IMG/VR virus record: IMGVR_UViG_3300042372_000291
Span: 1 to 64,000 of that record
Source: a virus
Length of the DNA stretch: 64,000 nt
Reading direction: 5' to 3' (one strand)
Position 1 is the first letter of the stretch; each line of letters starts with the position of its first letter. A program made the position numbers and the translations under genes. The notes beneath the pieces were generated by a model. The model worked only from the letters and a program-made list of their open reading frames with translations. It did no database searches and was not told the origin of the DNA. Positions 24,964 through 33,322 of the stretch are shown here, piece by piece.

Positions 24964-26994
24964 TTAGGATATTTTTATCATACATGTATCTGTAGTGCAG
25001 TATGCTTCGCCTTCAGCTTCTAAATTGTCTACCCCATCATAAATAGCAGACCAATTAATCTTTTTAATCTGTCCAATATATGCGTTATATTCATCCTTAG
25101 TAATCTGGGTATATGGTTGCTGAGGGTATGTTTTATTACCCATTGGCAAGAAGGATACTGCTTTTAGCTGACCCTCATACATATGAAGTGCTGGAGCTAC
25201 ATGCTTTGTTTCTGTTTCTTTATCAAATGAAAGAGTAACTGAAACACCATTATCTGACCAATATTTTTGAGTTGTTGCAGCAAGTGCAATCTTTTCAAAT
25301 AATGTTACATCTTTTTCAGAGCGTGGATGTCCAGAATGTACTGGGAAATATACAACAGTTGTATTTGCAGATACTAAATCTGCTTCCATTTTATATCCCG
25401 CTGCTTTAAACAAACTGATCATAGGATCTTGATTGCCAAAACGAATTGCACGAAGGAAAAAGTTTCCTCCTGGCCCCCAGTGAACACCTGGAGTTGCTCC
25501 AGATAGTAGTGATACTGAACCTGATGGCTTAACCGTTGTTACACGAATTGATTCACGAACACACAACCATTCAGAATATGAGTGATCATATTTACGAATT
25601 GTCTTATATCCCTCATCCATCCATTCACGAACTGCTGGCAAACCCTTTTGATCAGCAAAGGATGCAATGCCAGTGAGGGATGTTCCTATGCGACGATTGC
25701 GCTGCATAATGCCATTTGTAATCTGCCAATGTGTAGGCACAAGTGTAACTGTCTTTCCATACAAATATGCAAACTTTAGAGTACGCAAAAAGTCTTCTTT
25801 AGATTCATGACGATTTAAATGTACTTCAACTAAAGTACAGAGCTCATAACTCTCTAATGGTTGTTCGGCACATGGATTAAATCCCATCACACGATAGTCT
25901 TTACCATCTGCAGGATCTGCAAGACGACCAAAGTTTCTAGCAACATCTAACCAAATAAATCCTGGCTCTCCATTATCTGCAATTAAATCAACATAATCTT
26001 CATACTTAGTTCCAACTGAAGCAGAAATAGAATTATTACTCATCCATGCCCATCCTGGATTTTCTGGATCAAAAGAATTTCTATCTGGAAAAACTTCTGC
26101 ATTTTTTAAATTAATAAAGTTTTTATCTTCTGGAGCTCCCAACGCTAAAGTAGCAGAGCGACGAACATTTCCAGCAACAACACAAGTTCCAATAAGATTT
26201 ACAACATCTACAATTGCACGAGAATCAAGAGTCTGTCCTGATCTGTCTCCAATTACAGTACGCAAAGTATCATGTAATTTAATCAAAGGAGCTGGGCCAG
26301 ATGCTGTTCCGCCAAAACCTTTAATTGGTGCTCCTAATGGTCTAATCTCAGAATAATCAAAATTAATCTTAGCCTGACCTTGTTTCAAATATGAATTAAG
26401 TAATAGTCTTACAGACTCTACCCATCCTTCTCTTGTATCAGGTATAACGTATGTTATTTCTTCTTTAGTGTTAGAGTATATTTCCATACCCTTTTCTTGT
26501 CCAAGAGTGTCAAACCCTACTCCTACTCCAAGCATTAGGGCATCCATAACCCAGGCAAAAAGGGCTCCAGGGTCGTTTCTATCTATGTCCCTAGTAGAAA
26601 CCATGGCGCAGTTCTGTAAAGCTGCAGAATTGCGTCTTTCCATTGTCATAGGGGTGCCAAAAGCCCATAGCCCACGTCCTGGTGGAGTCCACTTAAGATT
26701 AAACATACGGTCATAAGCTTCTTGAGCAGATTTTTGTGCCTTATTGTCATTCCATGGAAGACGATTTTCTTTGGCATGGTTTTTTTGCACTGAATACATA
26801 CCCTCAATTACACGCTTACAAACCTCATGCCAGCGTTCTTTCATTCCATTTTCTTTGATTCTTGAATAAGTACGAATAAAAGTGATCTCACCTAAAGAAT
26901 TGCCACCTGCGTCGGTAAATCCAAAAGGAGGTTCAACCTCTTTATACTTGTTTACAAATTCATCCAATAACCTAAAAGAAAATACATCTGACAT
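24964..26994 (-). CDS. Class II (adenosylcobalamin-dependent) ribonucleotide reductase
   Basis: A 676-residue monomeric ribonucleoside-triphosphate reductase of the Lactobacillus leichmannii type. Visible landmarks are PPGRGLWAFGTPM, the first redox cysteine in AALQNCAMVS, a GTCVVAGNVRRSATLALG segment, the radical/active-site motif NPCAEQ, the second redox cysteine in ESYELCTLVEV, the phosphate-binding TVKPSGSVSLLSGATPGVHW and a C-terminal shuttle pair CTTDTC. All catalytic cysteines are present, so it should be active. It supplies dNTPs independently of oxygen. It lies between fibre and head genes with its own promoter and palindrome, and a terminator just upstream isolates it from the fibres. 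Confidence 0.96.
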   Translation of the reverse strand: MSDVFSFRLLDEFVNKYKEVEPPFGFTDAGGNSLGEITFIRTYSRIKENGMKERWHEVCKRVIEGMYSVQKNHAKENRLPWNDNKAQKSAQEAYDRMFNLKWTPPGRGLWAFGTPMTMERRNSAALQNCAMVSTRDIDRNDPGALFAWVMDALMLGVGVGFDTLGQEKGMEIYSNTKEEITYVIPDTREGWVESVRLLLNSYLKQGQAKINFDYSEIRPLGAPIKGFGGTASGPAPLIKLHDTLRTVIGDRSGQTLDSRAIVDVVNLIGTCVVAGNVRRSATLALGAPEDKNFINLKNAEVFPDRNSFDPENPGWAWMSNNSISASVGTKYEDYVDLIADNGEPGFIWLDVARNFGRLADPADGKDYRVMGFNPCAEQPLESYELCTLVEVHLNRHESKEDFLRTLKFAYLYGKTVTLVPTHWQITNGIMQRNRRIGTSLTGIASFADQKGLPAVREWMDEGYKTIRKYDHSYSEWLCVRESIRVTTVKPSGSVSLLSGATPGVHWGPGGNFFLRAIRFGNQDPMISLFKAAGYKMEADLVSANTTVVYFPVHSGHPRSEKDVTLFEKIALAATTQKYWSDNGVSVTLSFDKETETKHVAPALHMYEGQLKAVSFLPMGNKTYPQQPYTQITKDEYNAYIGQIKKINWSAIYDGVDNLEAEGEAYCTTDTCMIKIS

Positions 26995-27029
26995 TTAAAA
27001 TTAAAACCTCTCACTAAAATATTAATAGA

Positions 27030-27063
27030 ACTTTGTTAATCACAAAGTACTGTAAGTATATCA
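27030..27063 (-). promoter_or_regulatory. Promoter and operator-like palindrome of ribonucleotide reductase
   Basis: The minus strand has TGATATACT (27055-27063), an extended -10. Immediately downstream, at the predicted start of transcription, is a perfect inverted repeat of 7-bp arms, ACTTTGT-TAATC-ACAAAGT (27030-27048). It could be an operator or a 5' RNA hairpin. No cobalamin riboswitch is recognisable. Confidence 0.5.
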
Positions 27064-27080
27064 CAAAATTTACAATAAGA

Positions 27081-27106
27081 AAAACCCCTATATTTCAAGG
27101 GGTTTT
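27081..27106. terminator. Terminator after tail fibre operon
   Basis: AAAACCCC pairs with GGGGTTTT around a 10-base loop. On the minus strand it is followed by a T-rich run, a good intrinsic terminator for the fibre genes. Two more perfect hairpins precede it in that direction (27134-27158 and 27114-27134), giving three in a row. Confidence 0.8.
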
Positions 27107-27156
27107 AACTTATTCAACCTTTAGTTTAGGTTGAGTACTTTTGTTTTATTAAAGTA

Positions 27157-28674
27157 CTAAGATGTTGCTAGGTCTCCAAGAAGTACCCATGTGTCAGTAT
27201 TTCTCTTAATAAGAGTTGCAGTTGACCACTGAGTTCTTAGCTTTAATGTAGTAGCAGTATTTATTGTTACTCCACCAGTTGCTACCACTGTAGTTTGTCC
27301 AGCCCCAGTTTGTACTAAGTTTATCTGTGTTCCTACTGGATACGCTACAGAAGAATTTAAAGGAACTGTTAGGTTATTTGCTGAAGCTACGTTCATTTCA
27401 ACAACCTTATCTTTATCAGCTAAAACCAATGTATAAGATGCTGTTTGAGCATTTGTTTTCAATGTAGATGATGCAAATTCACGAGCAGTAGATCCATCAC
27501 CGACAAGAATCTTATCAAGTGTTGAATCCCATGCAATTACACCTTCTGTAGTTGAAGATGATGTAGAAAGTGTTAGAGTTGGTGTTGTAATTGTAGGGCT
27601 TGTAAGTGTTTTATTTGTTAAAGTTTGTGCTGTAGAAAGATCAGCTGTTACTCCTGTGTTTATACTAAATGATGTTCCAGTTAGTGTAAGTCCATTACCA
27701 GCGGTATATGTTCCAGCTCCAGAGAATTGACTAAATGCTATTGGGTCAGTTCCTACAGTACCTACTGTGTTTGTTTGTACCCAGCCAGTATTATCATTTA
27801 CAGTACCGCCAGTTACGAATACAAAGTCTCCGCCATCAATTTCTGCTGGGGTATCAAAATCTGTTGCACGAGAAGGTGCTCCAGAAGCTGCTACAACATA
27901 AATACCATTTTGAGACTGTGTTGTTTGATTCTTTACAAGAATTCTGTTTCCAGTAGCTAAAGTAACACCGTCAAGAATATCTCCATTTTCAACATCAGTT
28001 GCAAGTGTAATATTTGCAGTTGTTGCTGCTACAGCTGATGGGTGAATATGAAGTCCTTCTGCAACTGCATCAACATATTGTTTTGTTGCTGCCTGCAGAG
28101 CGTCTGATGGGTCTGCATGAAGAGTTAGGTATCCAGTCATAGTGGATCCTGTTGTATAAACTCCATTTGTTACTGTGCCAGCATTACCGCTGACATTTCC
28201 TGTTACGTTACCTGTGACATTTCCTGTTACGTTACCTGTAAGATTTGCAGTAACTGTTCCAAAAGTAACATTATCTGTTGTTGCTACAGCCTGACCAATT
28301 GACAATGTAATTGTGCTATTTGGATCATCGTAAACTTTTGTTACACCAGTCCCGCCTACAAGAACATCGTTCATCTCGTCTGCAGTAATTTCACCAAGAT
28401 CTGGAATCTGAGAAGATGTAAGCTTTCCGCTACCATCAAGTGTTGCTACACCATTGGCTACAGCAAGATCAGCTGTTTCTACATAATCACCAAGAGTTGT
28501 ATCAAGTGCTGTCTCATCAATAAAATAATCTAGGCTAGACCAAGTATTTGTACCGTCGCCAATTTTAAGTTTGTTTGTATCTGATTCCCAGCCAATTTCA
28601 CCAGCATTGAGAACAGGATTCGCAGTGGTCCATTGGCTGGCAGTACCTCTGCGCTGTTGCATTCTTGTTGCCAT
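27157..28674 (-). CDS. Tail fibre with shared modules
   Basis: A 505-residue modular fibre. It starts with the phage-fibre motif RRGTASQWTTANPVLNAGEI and KIGDGTNTW. A (NVTG)n stretch follows near residues 143-165, then a ~140-residue module (AATKQYVDAVAEGLHIH to AFSQFSGAGTY) shared with the 591-residue fibre downstream in the array, then a Thr/Leu repeat linker (LTNKTLTSPTITTPTLTL) and a C-terminal ~85-residue module (SYTLVLADKDKVVEMN to WVLLGDL) shared with the protein at 35798-36580. It is preceded by a TGTTATAAT promoter and GGAGG. It probably forms a trimeric receptor-binding fibre. Confidence 0.8.
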   Translation of the reverse strand: MATRMQQRRGTASQWTTANPVLNAGEIGWESDTNKLKIGDGTNTWSSLDYFIDETALDTTLGDYVETADLAVANGVATLDGSGKLTSSQIPDLGEITADEMNDVLVGGTGVTKVYDDPNSTITLSIGQAVATTDNVTFGTVTANLTGNVTGNVTGNVTGNVSGNAGTVTNGVYTTGSTMTGYLTLHADPSDALQAATKQYVDAVAEGLHIHPSAVAATTANITLATDVENGDILDGVTLATGNRILVKNQTTQSQNGIYVVAASGAPSRATDFDTPAEIDGGDFVFVTGGTVNDNTGWVQTNTVGTVGTDPIAFSQFSGAGTYTAGNGLTLTGTSFSINTGVTADLSTAQTLTNKTLTSPTITTPTLTLSTSSSTTEGVIAWDSTLDKILVGDGSTAREFASSTLKTNAQTASYTLVLADKDKVVEMNVASANNLTVPLNSSVAYPVGTQINLVQTGAGQTTVVATGGVTINTATTLKLRTQWSTATLIKRNTDTWVLLGDLATS

Positions 28675-28705
28675 TGATATTCCTCCGTTAGCAATCTATG
28701 TTCAT

Positions 28706-28714
28706 ATTATAACA
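28706..28714 (-). promoter_or_regulatory. Extended -10 promoter for tail fibre
   Basis: The minus strand reads TGTTATAAT about 30 bases before the ATG at 28674, with GGAGG in between. Confidence 0.55.
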
Positions 28715-28719
28715 GATAA

Positions 28720-29181
28720 TTAGTTAAAGTTATCTGTTGCAATTCCGCCATCCCAGAGGTAAACCCAGGAGTTCGTATTGTAGGATCCTGCATCTTCAAA
28801 ATCACCAGCTGATTCTGTTACCAGTCCAGCGTCTTTGAAAATACTAACCACAAGACCAGTTCCATCGATAGCAGTATCGTGAATGTGTTGTGGTAAGTCT
28901 GTTGTATCTATAACAAATGCAATTGGATTCCATGTAGAGTTATAGTAAACAAACAGTCTTTGTTCTACTGAATCAAAATATAGTTCTCCATTAGTAGCAC
29001 TAAGTGGAGCAGAAGATTCTACTGGAACTATTACTGTATCAAATAAGTCATCTACGTAATCTTTTGTAGTTGCATGTGTTCCAAGAGTAGGGGTGGCAAC
29101 AGTAACTGTGCCTCCAAAAGTACCGCCCAAAGTTACACTAAGGCCGTTCTTTACCTTGAAGTCTTTGTCTGTTGTTGCCAT
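28720..29181 (-). CDS. Short tail fibre protein
   Basis: A 153-residue protein whose N-terminus (DKDFKVKNGLSVTLGG) matches that of the next fibre (TKDFKVKNGLIVEGST), probably a common virion attachment peptide. The centre (NGELYFDSVEQRLFVYYNST) is a small beta module seen in phage fibres. An AAGGAGTAAGGG ribosome binding site precedes the ATG. It lacks the repeat region of its neighbours and may be an alternative or truncated fibre. Confidence 0.7.
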   Translation of the reverse strand: MATTDKDFKVKNGLSVTLGGTFGGTVTVATPTLGTHATTKDYVDDLFDTVIVPVESSAPLSATNGELYFDSVEQRLFVYYNSTWNPIAFVIDTTDLPQHIHDTAIDGTGLVVSIFKDAGLVTESAGDFEDAGSYNTNSWVYLWDGGIATDNFN

Positions 29182-29201
29182 CCCTTACTCCTTAACTTTT
29201 A

Positions 29202-30977
29202 TTACTTAATTAAAGTTCCAACAACAGCAACATCTGTGTTGTTGTTAATTGTTGTTACTCTTATTCTTACGTCTGCACCAGAAACATCTGCAGTAACATC
29301 AAATAGATTTCCATTTGTGCCAACCATTGCATATTCTGTAATTGCTACGTTATTTGAAGCATCAAGAGTCAAAAGAATCTCAGATACTTCTGTGTGAGAA
29401 GCTGTTTGAGCCTTTATGATAAACTTTGCAGAACGATATGTTGCATGTGCAAAATCATATGCTGTAACTGTGCTCGCTGTAGCAACTGTTGAAGTTGCTG
29501 CAACATGTGTTACAACATTGTTAATATCTACTTCTGTAAAGTTTGGAACTACTGCCTCAAGAGCAGATACTGCACGAGCATCTGTAAAGTAAAGATTTGT
29601 TCCTTCAGCAAGAGCTGTTGTGTTGTGATTTGCAAGGCTTGACACTGTACCAGTAACATTACCTGTTACATCTCCAGTTACGTTTCCTGAAACGTTTCCA
29701 GTAAGATCACCAGTAACATTTCCAGTAACATTTCCAGTTAGATTTCCAGTTACGTCGCCAGTTACGTTGCCAGACACGTTGCCTGTAAGATCACCAGTTA
29801 CGTTACCAGATACATTTCCAGTTACGTCGCCAGTTACGTTACCAGAAAGGTTTCCAGTTACGTCGCCGTTAACATTTCCTGTTACGTTACCTGTAAGGTC
29901 TGCTGTAACAGTAGATAAAGTAATATTATCTTGTAGTGCAAATGTATTTCCAGTAAGATCAAGGTTTGTTCCTGCCTGATATGTGCCAGCACCTGAGAAC
30001 TGTGTAAATAGAATTGGAGAAGATCCAATTGTAGTTACTACCTGTGTCTGTACCCATCCAGTATCTCCGTATGTTGAACCGCCTTCTACGAATGTGAAGT
30101 CTCCAGGTACAACTTCTGTTGGTGTATCAAAGTCTGAAGCACGTGACCATGCTCCAACAGCTGCAACGTAAATACCATTCTGTGAAGTAGTTGACTGATC
30201 CTTAACAAGGATACGGTCTCCCGCAACTGTCTGGTATCCATCAATCATTAGCAAGCCACCAGTTGCTAAATCAATATTTGCTGTAGTAGCAGCCTTTGAT
30301 GAAGCGTGAATGTTCAAGCCTTCAGCTACAGAATCAACATATGCCTTTGTTGCTGCATCATCTGCAGCACTTGGTGTATCTAGATTTGTAACTCTAAATC
30401 CACCTGCATTAAGATCAGTTCCAAGTGTTTTATTAGAAACTGTTTGATTTCCTGTGTCAGTTAATACTGAGCTATCAATTGCTATTGCACCAGCTTCAAT
30501 ATGAAGACCAGTGCCTAGGTCAGCAGAAAAAGCTCCGCTTGTTGAATTATAATCAAGTCCGTCTCCTGCAGATACTGCTCCACGAGCAAGTGTGTCTGAG
30601 AAGTACTTGTTTGTTGTACCTTCTGCCAAATCATCAGTGTCATGATTTGAAATATCTGATACTGTACCAGTTACGTTGCCAGTAACATCACCTGTAACGT
30701 TACCTGAAACGTTTCCTGTTACGTTACCAGTTAAATCACCAGTTACGTTACCAGACAATGAAGCAGTTATTGTTCCTGCAGCAAAGTTTCCTGAAGCATC
30801 ACGTAGTACAACTGTGTTTGGTGTGTTAGAAGGTGTCGCTGCTCCGCCAATCAAACCAATGATATAAGTTTGATCTGCTTCGCTCTTTGTAAGAATGTCA
30901 TAATTATTGATGGTACCTGTAGAACCTTCAACAATCAGACCATTCTTTACCTTAAAGTCTTTTGTGACTGTTGCCAT
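29202..30977 (-). CDS. Long repeat-containing tail fibre
   Basis: A 591-residue fibre. It opens with the shared DFKVKNGL attachment motif and then carries two tracts of four-residue repeats (N/D)(V/L)(T/S)G: a short one near residues 72-103 and a long one of about 85 residues near 356-442. Between them is the ~140-residue module also found in the 505-residue fibre. The C-terminal ~80 residues (SAKFIIKAQTASHTEVSE to VAVVGTLIK) recur in the 148-residue protein upstream. The repeats suggest a beta-helical shaft. It is translationally close to its neighbours (AGGAG sites). Confidence 0.8.
   Translation of the reverse strand: MATVTKDFKVKNGLIVEGSTGTINNYDILTKSEADQTYIIGLIGGAATPSNTPNTVVLRDASGNFAAGTITASLSGNVTGDLTGNVTGNVSGNVTGDVTGNVTGTVSDISNHDTDDLAEGTTNKYFSDTLARGAVSAGDGLDYNSTSGAFSADLGTGLHIEAGAIAIDSSVLTDTGNQTVSNKTLGTDLNAGGFRVTNLDTPSAADDAATKAYVDSVAEGLNIHASSKAATTANIDLATGGLLMIDGYQTVAGDRILVKDQSTTSQNGIYVAAVGAWSRASDFDTPTEVVPGDFTFVEGGSTYGDTGWVQTQVVTTIGSSPILFTQFSGAGTYQAGTNLDLTGNTFALQDNITLSTVTADLTGNVTGNVNGDVTGNLSGNVTGDVTGNVSGNVTGDLTGNVSGNVTGDVTGNLTGNVTGNVTGDLTGNVSGNVTGDVTGNVTGTVSSLANHNTTALAEGTNLYFTDARAVSALEAVVPNFTEVDINNVVTHVAATSTVATASTVTAYDFAHATYRSAKFIIKAQTASHTEVSEILLTLDASNNVAITEYAMVGTNGNLFDVTADVSGADVRIRVTTINNNTDVAVVGTLIK
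29650..29909 (-). repeat. Long (N/D)VTG-coding tandem repeat
   Basis: A 12-base unit coding for (N/D)-(V/L/I)-(T/S)-G is repeated about 21 times inside the 591-residue fibre gene. Third-base differences between units show it is old or under selection at protein level. Confidence 0.85.
30668..30762 (-). repeat. Short (N/D)VTG-coding tandem repeat
   Basis: A second tract of the same 12-base unit, about 8 copies, near the 5' end of the same fibre gene. A third, shorter tract lies in the neighbouring fibre near 28180-28255. Confidence 0.8.
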
Positions 30978-30997
30978 TTTTTATCTCCTAAGTTAAA

Positions 30998-31444
30998 TTA
31001 AGCCTTGAGTCCCATACGTGCAAAACGTACAGTTATAGGCGTAATACCCACTTGCGGTGTTACAGTTATGTTAACCGTTCCACCTGCTTTAGAGACGCTA
31101 ACGGTGCCAATATTCCCATCGTTGTCTATTGTTCCATACTCTGTGACTGATACATCTTCATTATCAATTAGTATGGTCAATTCTGTTGCGTAGAATAAAT
31201 TATCTCCCGCACTTGTTTTAGAAATTCCAATTAAGTACTTTACCATTCTCCAGCTTGCTGCGGTAAAGTTATCAATTACAGTTGCATTTTCAATTCCTGT
31301 AATTGTATTTTCATTATTACCAAATGTACCAAGGTCTAACGCTTGCGCTGCAGTGGTATCAATAAGGTCTGCGTAATCTTCTTGAGACGGACGATCACCA
31401 GTCTCATACTTAGATTTTACGGATGCAATTGATATACGGGCCAT
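30998..31444 (-). CDS. Small fibre-associated protein
   Basis: A 148-residue protein. Its C-terminal ~85 residues (WRMVKYLIGISKTSAGDN, DNEDVSVTEYGTI) are homologous to the C-terminal module of the adjacent 591-residue fibre (YRSAKFIIKAQTASHTEV; NNVAITEYAMV). The N-terminus (ISIASVKSKYETGDRPSQED) is unique. A TGTTATAAT element ends 6 bases before the ATG, so the message is predicted leaderless. It may be a fibre tip or connector. Confidence 0.7.
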   Translation of the reverse strand: MARISIASVKSKYETGDRPSQEDYADLIDTTAAQALDLGTFGNNENTITGIENATVIDNFTAASWRMVKYLIGISKTSAGDNLFYATELTILIDNEDVSVTEYGTIDNDGNIGTVSVSKAGGTVNITVTPQVGITPITVRFARMGLKA

Positions 31445-31450
31445 GAGTAA

Positions 31451-31459
31451 ATTATAACA
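31451..31459 (-). promoter_or_regulatory. Extended -10, leaderless start
   Basis: TGTTATAAT on the minus strand, then 6 bases, then the ATG at 31444. No Shine-Dalgarno is present. Confidence 0.6.
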
Positions 31460-31467
31460 TATTTTTG

Positions 31468-31689
31468 TTAAAGAATATAGTTAGAAAAACCAATAACTTG
31501 TAAAGGAATGGGCGGTACATTAGATGGACTAACTCCAGGAACTTGTATTGCAGTAAATCTAACTCTAAATGGCAAAACCTCTTCAATTACTGATAATTTT
31601 GAAGGACCAAGTATTGTTGAGTTAAAACCTTCTAACTCTATATTTTTTGTTAATACAAATGGATTGTTTAATATTTTTGAAGAAGCCAT
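31468..31689 (-). CDS. Small hypothetical virion-region protein
   Basis: A 73-residue protein (MASSKILNNPFVLTKNIELE). Its start overlaps the upstream gene's stop by one base in a TAATG junction, supporting that it is real. Its Val/Pro-rich centre (RFTAIQVPGVSPSNVPPIPL) suggests a small beta structure. Family not recognised; structural by context. Confidence 0.6.
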   Translation of the reverse strand: MASSKILNNPFVLTKNIELEGFNSTILGPSKLSVIEEVLPFRVRFTAIQVPGVSPSNVPPIPLQVIGFSNYIL

Positions 31690-32102
31690 TATGGAGTAAC
31701 ATCCTCAAGCACAACGATATACCCTTGTGCTACTGTCCAAACAATTTCATCACTTGGAAGAGATAGCTCAATATCAAAAATATCATTGGTTTGAAGAAGT
31801 TCAGAATCTGATGCACTTAAAAATACAGTAAATTCTCCTGGACCATCATCAGCATCTGCTGCTGGTGTCAAAGTCAAAATAACTGTTGCATCATCTGTAA
31901 TTTTTCCAGGTACTACTGGAGGATTTGGTCTTGCTATATCCATAACAATTGTCCAATCTGGAATATTTAATGGTTGACGATTATCATCAGTTACATAAAC
32001 ACGAAATGAAGATGTATCTCCATTAACAATTGTCCATTTTACTTGTGGTGGTGCTGAACCAATATCGTACTGATTTTGTCCGCTTCCTCTGTATGTTGCC
32101 AT
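31689..32102 (-). CDS. BppU-like Ig-fold baseplate/fibre protein
   Basis: A 137-residue protein. The ATG at 32102 (MATYRGSGQ) overlaps the upstream stop in TAATG and is preferred to an upstream in-frame start inside that gene. It shows the pattern of phage upper-baseplate N-domains: VKWTIVNGDTSSFRVYV near the start and GYIVVLEDVTP at the end. Two further proteins here (37192-37551, 38393-38806) share the layout. It probably anchors fibres or adhesins. Confidence 0.62.
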   Translation of the reverse strand: MATYRGSGQNQYDIGSAPPQVKWTIVNGDTSSFRVYVTDDNRQPLNIPDWTIVMDIARPNPPVVPGKITDDATVILTLTPAADADDGPGEFTVFLSASDSELLQTNDIFDIELSLPSDEIVWTVAQGYIVVLEDVTP

Positions 32103-32617
32103 TATGCTAAACCTGCTTTCAATGATCCCCAAGTACCGTTGCCTTTTGGACTTCTAAATAATAAAGATCCAGTTGATGCATTTGATGATAAAACAATTCC
32201 AATAGCACCAGAGCCTAAAGCGGCATTGTTAGTAAGTCCGCCAGAATTCCCAACATATAAAATATCTCCAGCTGCAAATGATGATGTATCAATATTGTTA
32301 AATACACCAGAAACTAAAATCTCTCCATCGCTACCATTTGTAATATTTGACAACGCTAAACCAACAACTGGGAATGTTGTTAGATCTGTTGCTTCACATT
32401 TTGCAACTGTTGTTTTTGTAGAAAATCCAGTTACATAAACTGGATCGCCTTTATTGATTGTTACTCCGCTATTATTTCTAACTTCTGTATCTTGAATTGC
32501 AATTGTCTGTAAAACTAAATCTAATCTTTGTGCAAGTGCTGCAAAATCTCCAGCTACGTCAACATTATCTGTTGGAAGTGGGTAAGGTAAATCAAATACT
32601 GGTGTCTCTGCTGCCAT
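32102..32617 (-). CDS. Fibre/decoration protein
   Basis: A 171-residue protein. Residues 40-60 (DTEVRNNSGVTINKGDPVYV) and FPVVGLALSNITNGSDGEI resemble the small beta-barrel (DUF2190-like) domains of phage decoration and fibre proteins. The first gene of its operon; TGCTATAAT ends 9 bases before the ATG with no Shine-Dalgarno, so it is near-leaderless. It is divergent from the lysozyme gene. Confidence 0.65.
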   Translation of the reverse strand: MAAETPVFDLPYPLPTDNVDVAGDFAALAQRLDLVLQTIAIQDTEVRNNSGVTINKGDPVYVTGFSTKTTVAKCEATDLTTFPVVGLALSNITNGSDGEILVSGVFNNIDTSSFAAGDILYVGNSGGLTNNAALGSGAIGIVLSSNASTGSLLFRSPKGNGTWGSLKAGLA

Positions 32618-32626
32618 GATTAATAT

Positions 32627-32635
32627 ATTATAGCA
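32627..32635 (-). promoter_or_regulatory. Extended -10, divergent from lysozyme promoter
   Basis: TGCTATAAT on the minus strand, 9 bases before the ATG at 32617. Confidence 0.55.
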
Positions 32636-32646
32636 TTAAAACTAAC

Positions 32647-32676
32647 TTGACTAGTGAGTAATATTTATGTTATACT
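32647..32676 (+). promoter_or_regulatory. Strong promoter of the lysozyme gene
   Basis: TTGACT (32647-32652), an 18-base spacer and TATACT (32671-32676) preceded by TGT, so both a -35 and an extended -10. This is the best consensus promoter in the structural half and the only plus-strand one there. Confidence 0.75.
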
Positions 32677-32681
32677 AGTGC

Positions 32682-32704
32682 TATGGCACTGTTAAGGTGC
32701 CATA
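32682..32704 (+). promoter_or_regulatory. 5' leader hairpin of the lysozyme mRNA
   Basis: TATGGCAC and GTGCCATA form a perfect 8-bp stem with a 7-base loop at the predicted 5' end of the transcript (start near 32683). It could stabilise the mRNA or be a binding site for a regulator. Confidence 0.55.
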
Positions 32705-32724
32705 TGCATTTTAGGAGGAAAAAC

Positions 32725-33276
32725 TTGATAAACAATAAAATGCTGGTAGGGGTAATTAGTGGTGCGTTTCTGTTAGTATCTATTTTAGGTGCTATACCGT
32801 CACATGCTGCTAAAAATAATTTATCTAAACAGGAAGTATCTAACCTTGCCACCCTAGAGGTGGCTTTTGTGCTATCTGAGGATAAAAATAACAAAATACT
32901 TACTAAGTATGAAAATGCGACAAGTTTGACTGACAGCCAGTTGGTTGAATTACTTAAGGCAGTAGGGTTCAAAGGAAAAGGTCTTAGAACTGCTTGGGCA
33001 GTTGCAAAGGCTGAATCCAATGGTCGTCCATTTGCTTTTAATGGAAACACCAATACTGGAGACTCCTCATTTGGAATCTTTCAGATCAATATGCTTGGCA
33101 CACTTGGTCCAGACAGACGAGATAAATTTGAGCTAGATCTTAATGCTGAGTTATTTAGCCCTGTCAAAAACGCTGAAATTGTCTATCATATGACAAAAGG
33201 TGGTATTGATTGGAGTTCATGGTCATCTTATAATAAAGGTGCTCATTACAAATGGCTAAATAAATTTCCAAACTAG
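32725..33276 (+). CDS. Secreted lysozyme/transglycosylase-like endolysin
   Basis: The TTG at 32725 is the start because AGGAGG lies 6 bases upstream; the product is 183 residues. It has a signal peptide (MINNKMLVGVISGAFLLVSI, then AIPSHAA with a likely cleavage after AHA-type residues). The mature C-terminal part has a lysozyme-like core: AWAVAKAESNGRPFAFN with a catalytic-type Glu, then SSFGIFQINMLG and YHMTKGGIDWSSW. The signal peptide means it could be exported by the host Sec system and so need no large holin pore. It is the only plus-strand gene in 1-40 kb, with its own promoter and terminator. Confidence 0.85.
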   Translation: MINNKMLVGVISGAFLLVSILGAIPSHAAKNNLSKQEVSNLATLEVAFVLSEDKNNKILTKYENATSLTDSQLVELLKAVGFKGKGLRTAWAVAKAESNGRPFAFNGNTNTGDSSFGIFQINMLGTLGPDRRDKFELDLNAELFSPVKNAEIVYHMTKGGIDWSSWSSYNKGAHYKWLNKFPN

Positions 33277-33292
33277 CTATTTAGCTATAAAG

Positions 33293-33322
33293 ATCCCTCC
33301 CTGAAACATGGGAGGGATTTTT
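33293..33322. terminator. Bidirectional terminator after lysozyme
   Basis: ATCCCTCCC and GGGAGGGAT form a perfect 9-bp stem with an 8-base loop followed by a T-run. It separates two convergent genes and has A/T flanks on both sides. Confidence 0.88.

Noticed and set aside
26995-27156. A cobalamin riboswitch in front of the B12-dependent reductase
   Set aside because: The leader is too short and lacks the conserved B12-box; only a terminator, a promoter and a small palindrome are seen.
29650-30762. A CRISPR array
   Set aside because: The repeats are 12-base, directly abutting and in frame with a fibre gene, with no spacers.
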